A program made the position numbers and the translations under genes. 6,508 bases of DNA from Eubacterium sp. CAG:786 (lineage in GTDB: Bacteria > Bacillota > Clostridia > Oscillospirales > Ruminococcaceae), in the NCBI GenBank assembly GCA_000432175.1, contig HF989452.1, positions 1 through 6,508 of the forward strand. The letters run 5' to 3'. The first letter of the stretch is position 1. Every line of letters starts with the position of its first letter. The notes under the pieces were generated by a model that worked only from the letters and a program-made list of their open reading frames with translations, had not been told where the DNA came from and ran no database searches. Positions 6,053 through 6,508 of the stretch are shown here, piece after piece.

Positions 6053-6073
6053 GGTAACATGAACAGGAGGTGT
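6027..6073 (+). promoter_or_regulatory. 12-base perfect inverted repeat spanning the -10 box and ribosome site
   Basis: ACACCTCCTGTT (6027-6038) is the exact reverse complement of AACAGGAGGTGT (6062-6073). The left arm overlaps the end of the -35 box, the -10 box lies in the 23-base centre, and the right arm contains the ribosome site AGGAGGTG (6065-6072), five bases before the ATG at 6078. The right arm runs into TTTTT (6073-6077). A transcript from upstream would form a 12-pair stem that hides the ribosome site and resembles an intrinsic terminator; a transcript from the local promoter starts after the left arm and stays open. The centre can pair further (6041-6043 with 6058-6060, and 6046-6048 with 6055-6057). 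It could also be a DNA operator. Confidence 0.75.
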
Positions 6074-6077
6074 TTTT

Positions 6078-6482
6078 ATGAAAATCGCTAAAACCTATAT
6101 TTTTGACGCATTCGTCAATCTCATCGGGCAGTCGGTGCTGTTCCTTATCGGGGCGTTCGTGTGGGTCAGTGCTGCGGCTGAAATTATCTGGGCGCTTGTC
6201 GCTGTCGGGTTCGCGGTGTTCCTGTCGATAATGGAGCGCGGTGCCGAAACTCGTCGCGGCGCGGATTTCCGGCACTATATGATGTTCTCGGTGCTCCCTG
6301 TGAACGTCATTGCGCTGGTGGCTGCCGCGATATCCGGGGTCATTGAATATCGCATATGGGCAGGCGGCGCGATTATTTACAACTACACCCCGCTGTACCC
6401 CATCGGCATCGCCGTCGGGACCATCTGGATAACGTTTGCTTTCGTTGCGATAAACCGGCTTACACTGAGCAAAACTACCTAG
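6078..6482 (+). CDS. Small four-span membrane protein of unknown function
   Basis: A 134-residue hydrophobic protein with four predicted membrane spans at about 8-31, 33-51, 69-90 and 106-126. Between spans two and three is a short charged loop (MERGAETRRGADFRHY, 52-67) that by charge should face the cytoplasm. There is no signal peptide or recognisable catalytic motif, and I do not recognise the family. The start is well supported: AGGAGGTG (6065-6072) is an almost ideal ribosome site five bases before the ATG, and a sigma-A promoter lies just upstream. The stop is the TAG at 6480-6482. It has its own promoter and a special inverted repeat, so it is probably regulated separately from the tsaD cluster. 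Confidence 0.85.
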   Translation: MKIAKTYIFDAFVNLIGQSVLFLIGAFVWVSAAAEIIWALVAVGFAVFLSIMERGAETRRGADFRHYMMFSVLPVNVIALVAAAISGVIEYRIWAGGAIIYNYTPLYPIGIAVGTIWITFAFVAINRLTLSKTT

Positions 6483-6508
6483 GGAAACGCTGATTAAATC
6501 AAATTCGC

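Overview
The window looks like chromosomal DNA of a gut-type low-GC-phylum (Firmicutes) bacterium, most likely a Ruminococcaceae/Oscillospiraceae relative. The reasons are strong G-rich Shine-Dalgarno sites, near-consensus sigma-A promoters, moderate-to-high GC coding sequence, and the style of proteins present: zinc-ribbon membrane proteins, a TtcA-family protein, CPBP proteases and a divergent shikimate-kinase-like protein. The genus is inferred from style, not proven.

Layout. Positions 1-1587 (+) hold the 3' part of a gene for a zinc-ribbon, single-membrane-span protein with a long Ser/Thr/Pro/Glu linker and a helical C-terminal domain; its true start lies before the window. It converges on a minus-strand gene (1773-2906) for a rhodanese domain fused to a TtcA-type tRNA thiolation enzyme. 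The short gap between them is filled by an AATTC-rich repeat element that carries a strong, probably bidirectional, terminator.

The rhodanese-TtcA gene has a perfect TTGACA-17-TATAAT promoter. It diverges from a plus-strand cluster that starts with tsaD (3361-4374), followed within 15 bases by a shikimate-kinase-like P-loop kinase (4390-4902) and within 13 bases by a CPBP-family intramembrane protease homologue (4916-5971). The tsaD promoter is TTGACA-18-TAGAAT with an extended -10. A second copy of the AATTC-bounded, hairpin-rich element (about 2984-3272) sits between the two divergent promoters. Two tRNA-modification genes (t6A37 by TsaD, and probably s2C32 or a related thiolation by the TtcA-like enzyme) therefore share this control region.

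The last gene (6078-6482) encodes a small four-span membrane protein of unknown function with its own promoter. A perfect 12-base inverted repeat surrounds its -10 box, and the right arm contains the ribosome binding site. Transcripts reading in from the tsaD cluster would fold this site away or terminate, while transcripts from its own promoter would lack the left arm.

No CRISPR array, tRNA, rRNA, complete insertion sequence or phage gene was seen. The most interesting points are the promoter/ribosome-site inverted repeat near 6050, the two AATTC/hairpin elements with differing stems, the rhodanese-TtcA fusion, and the kinase that has lost shikimate-binding residues.
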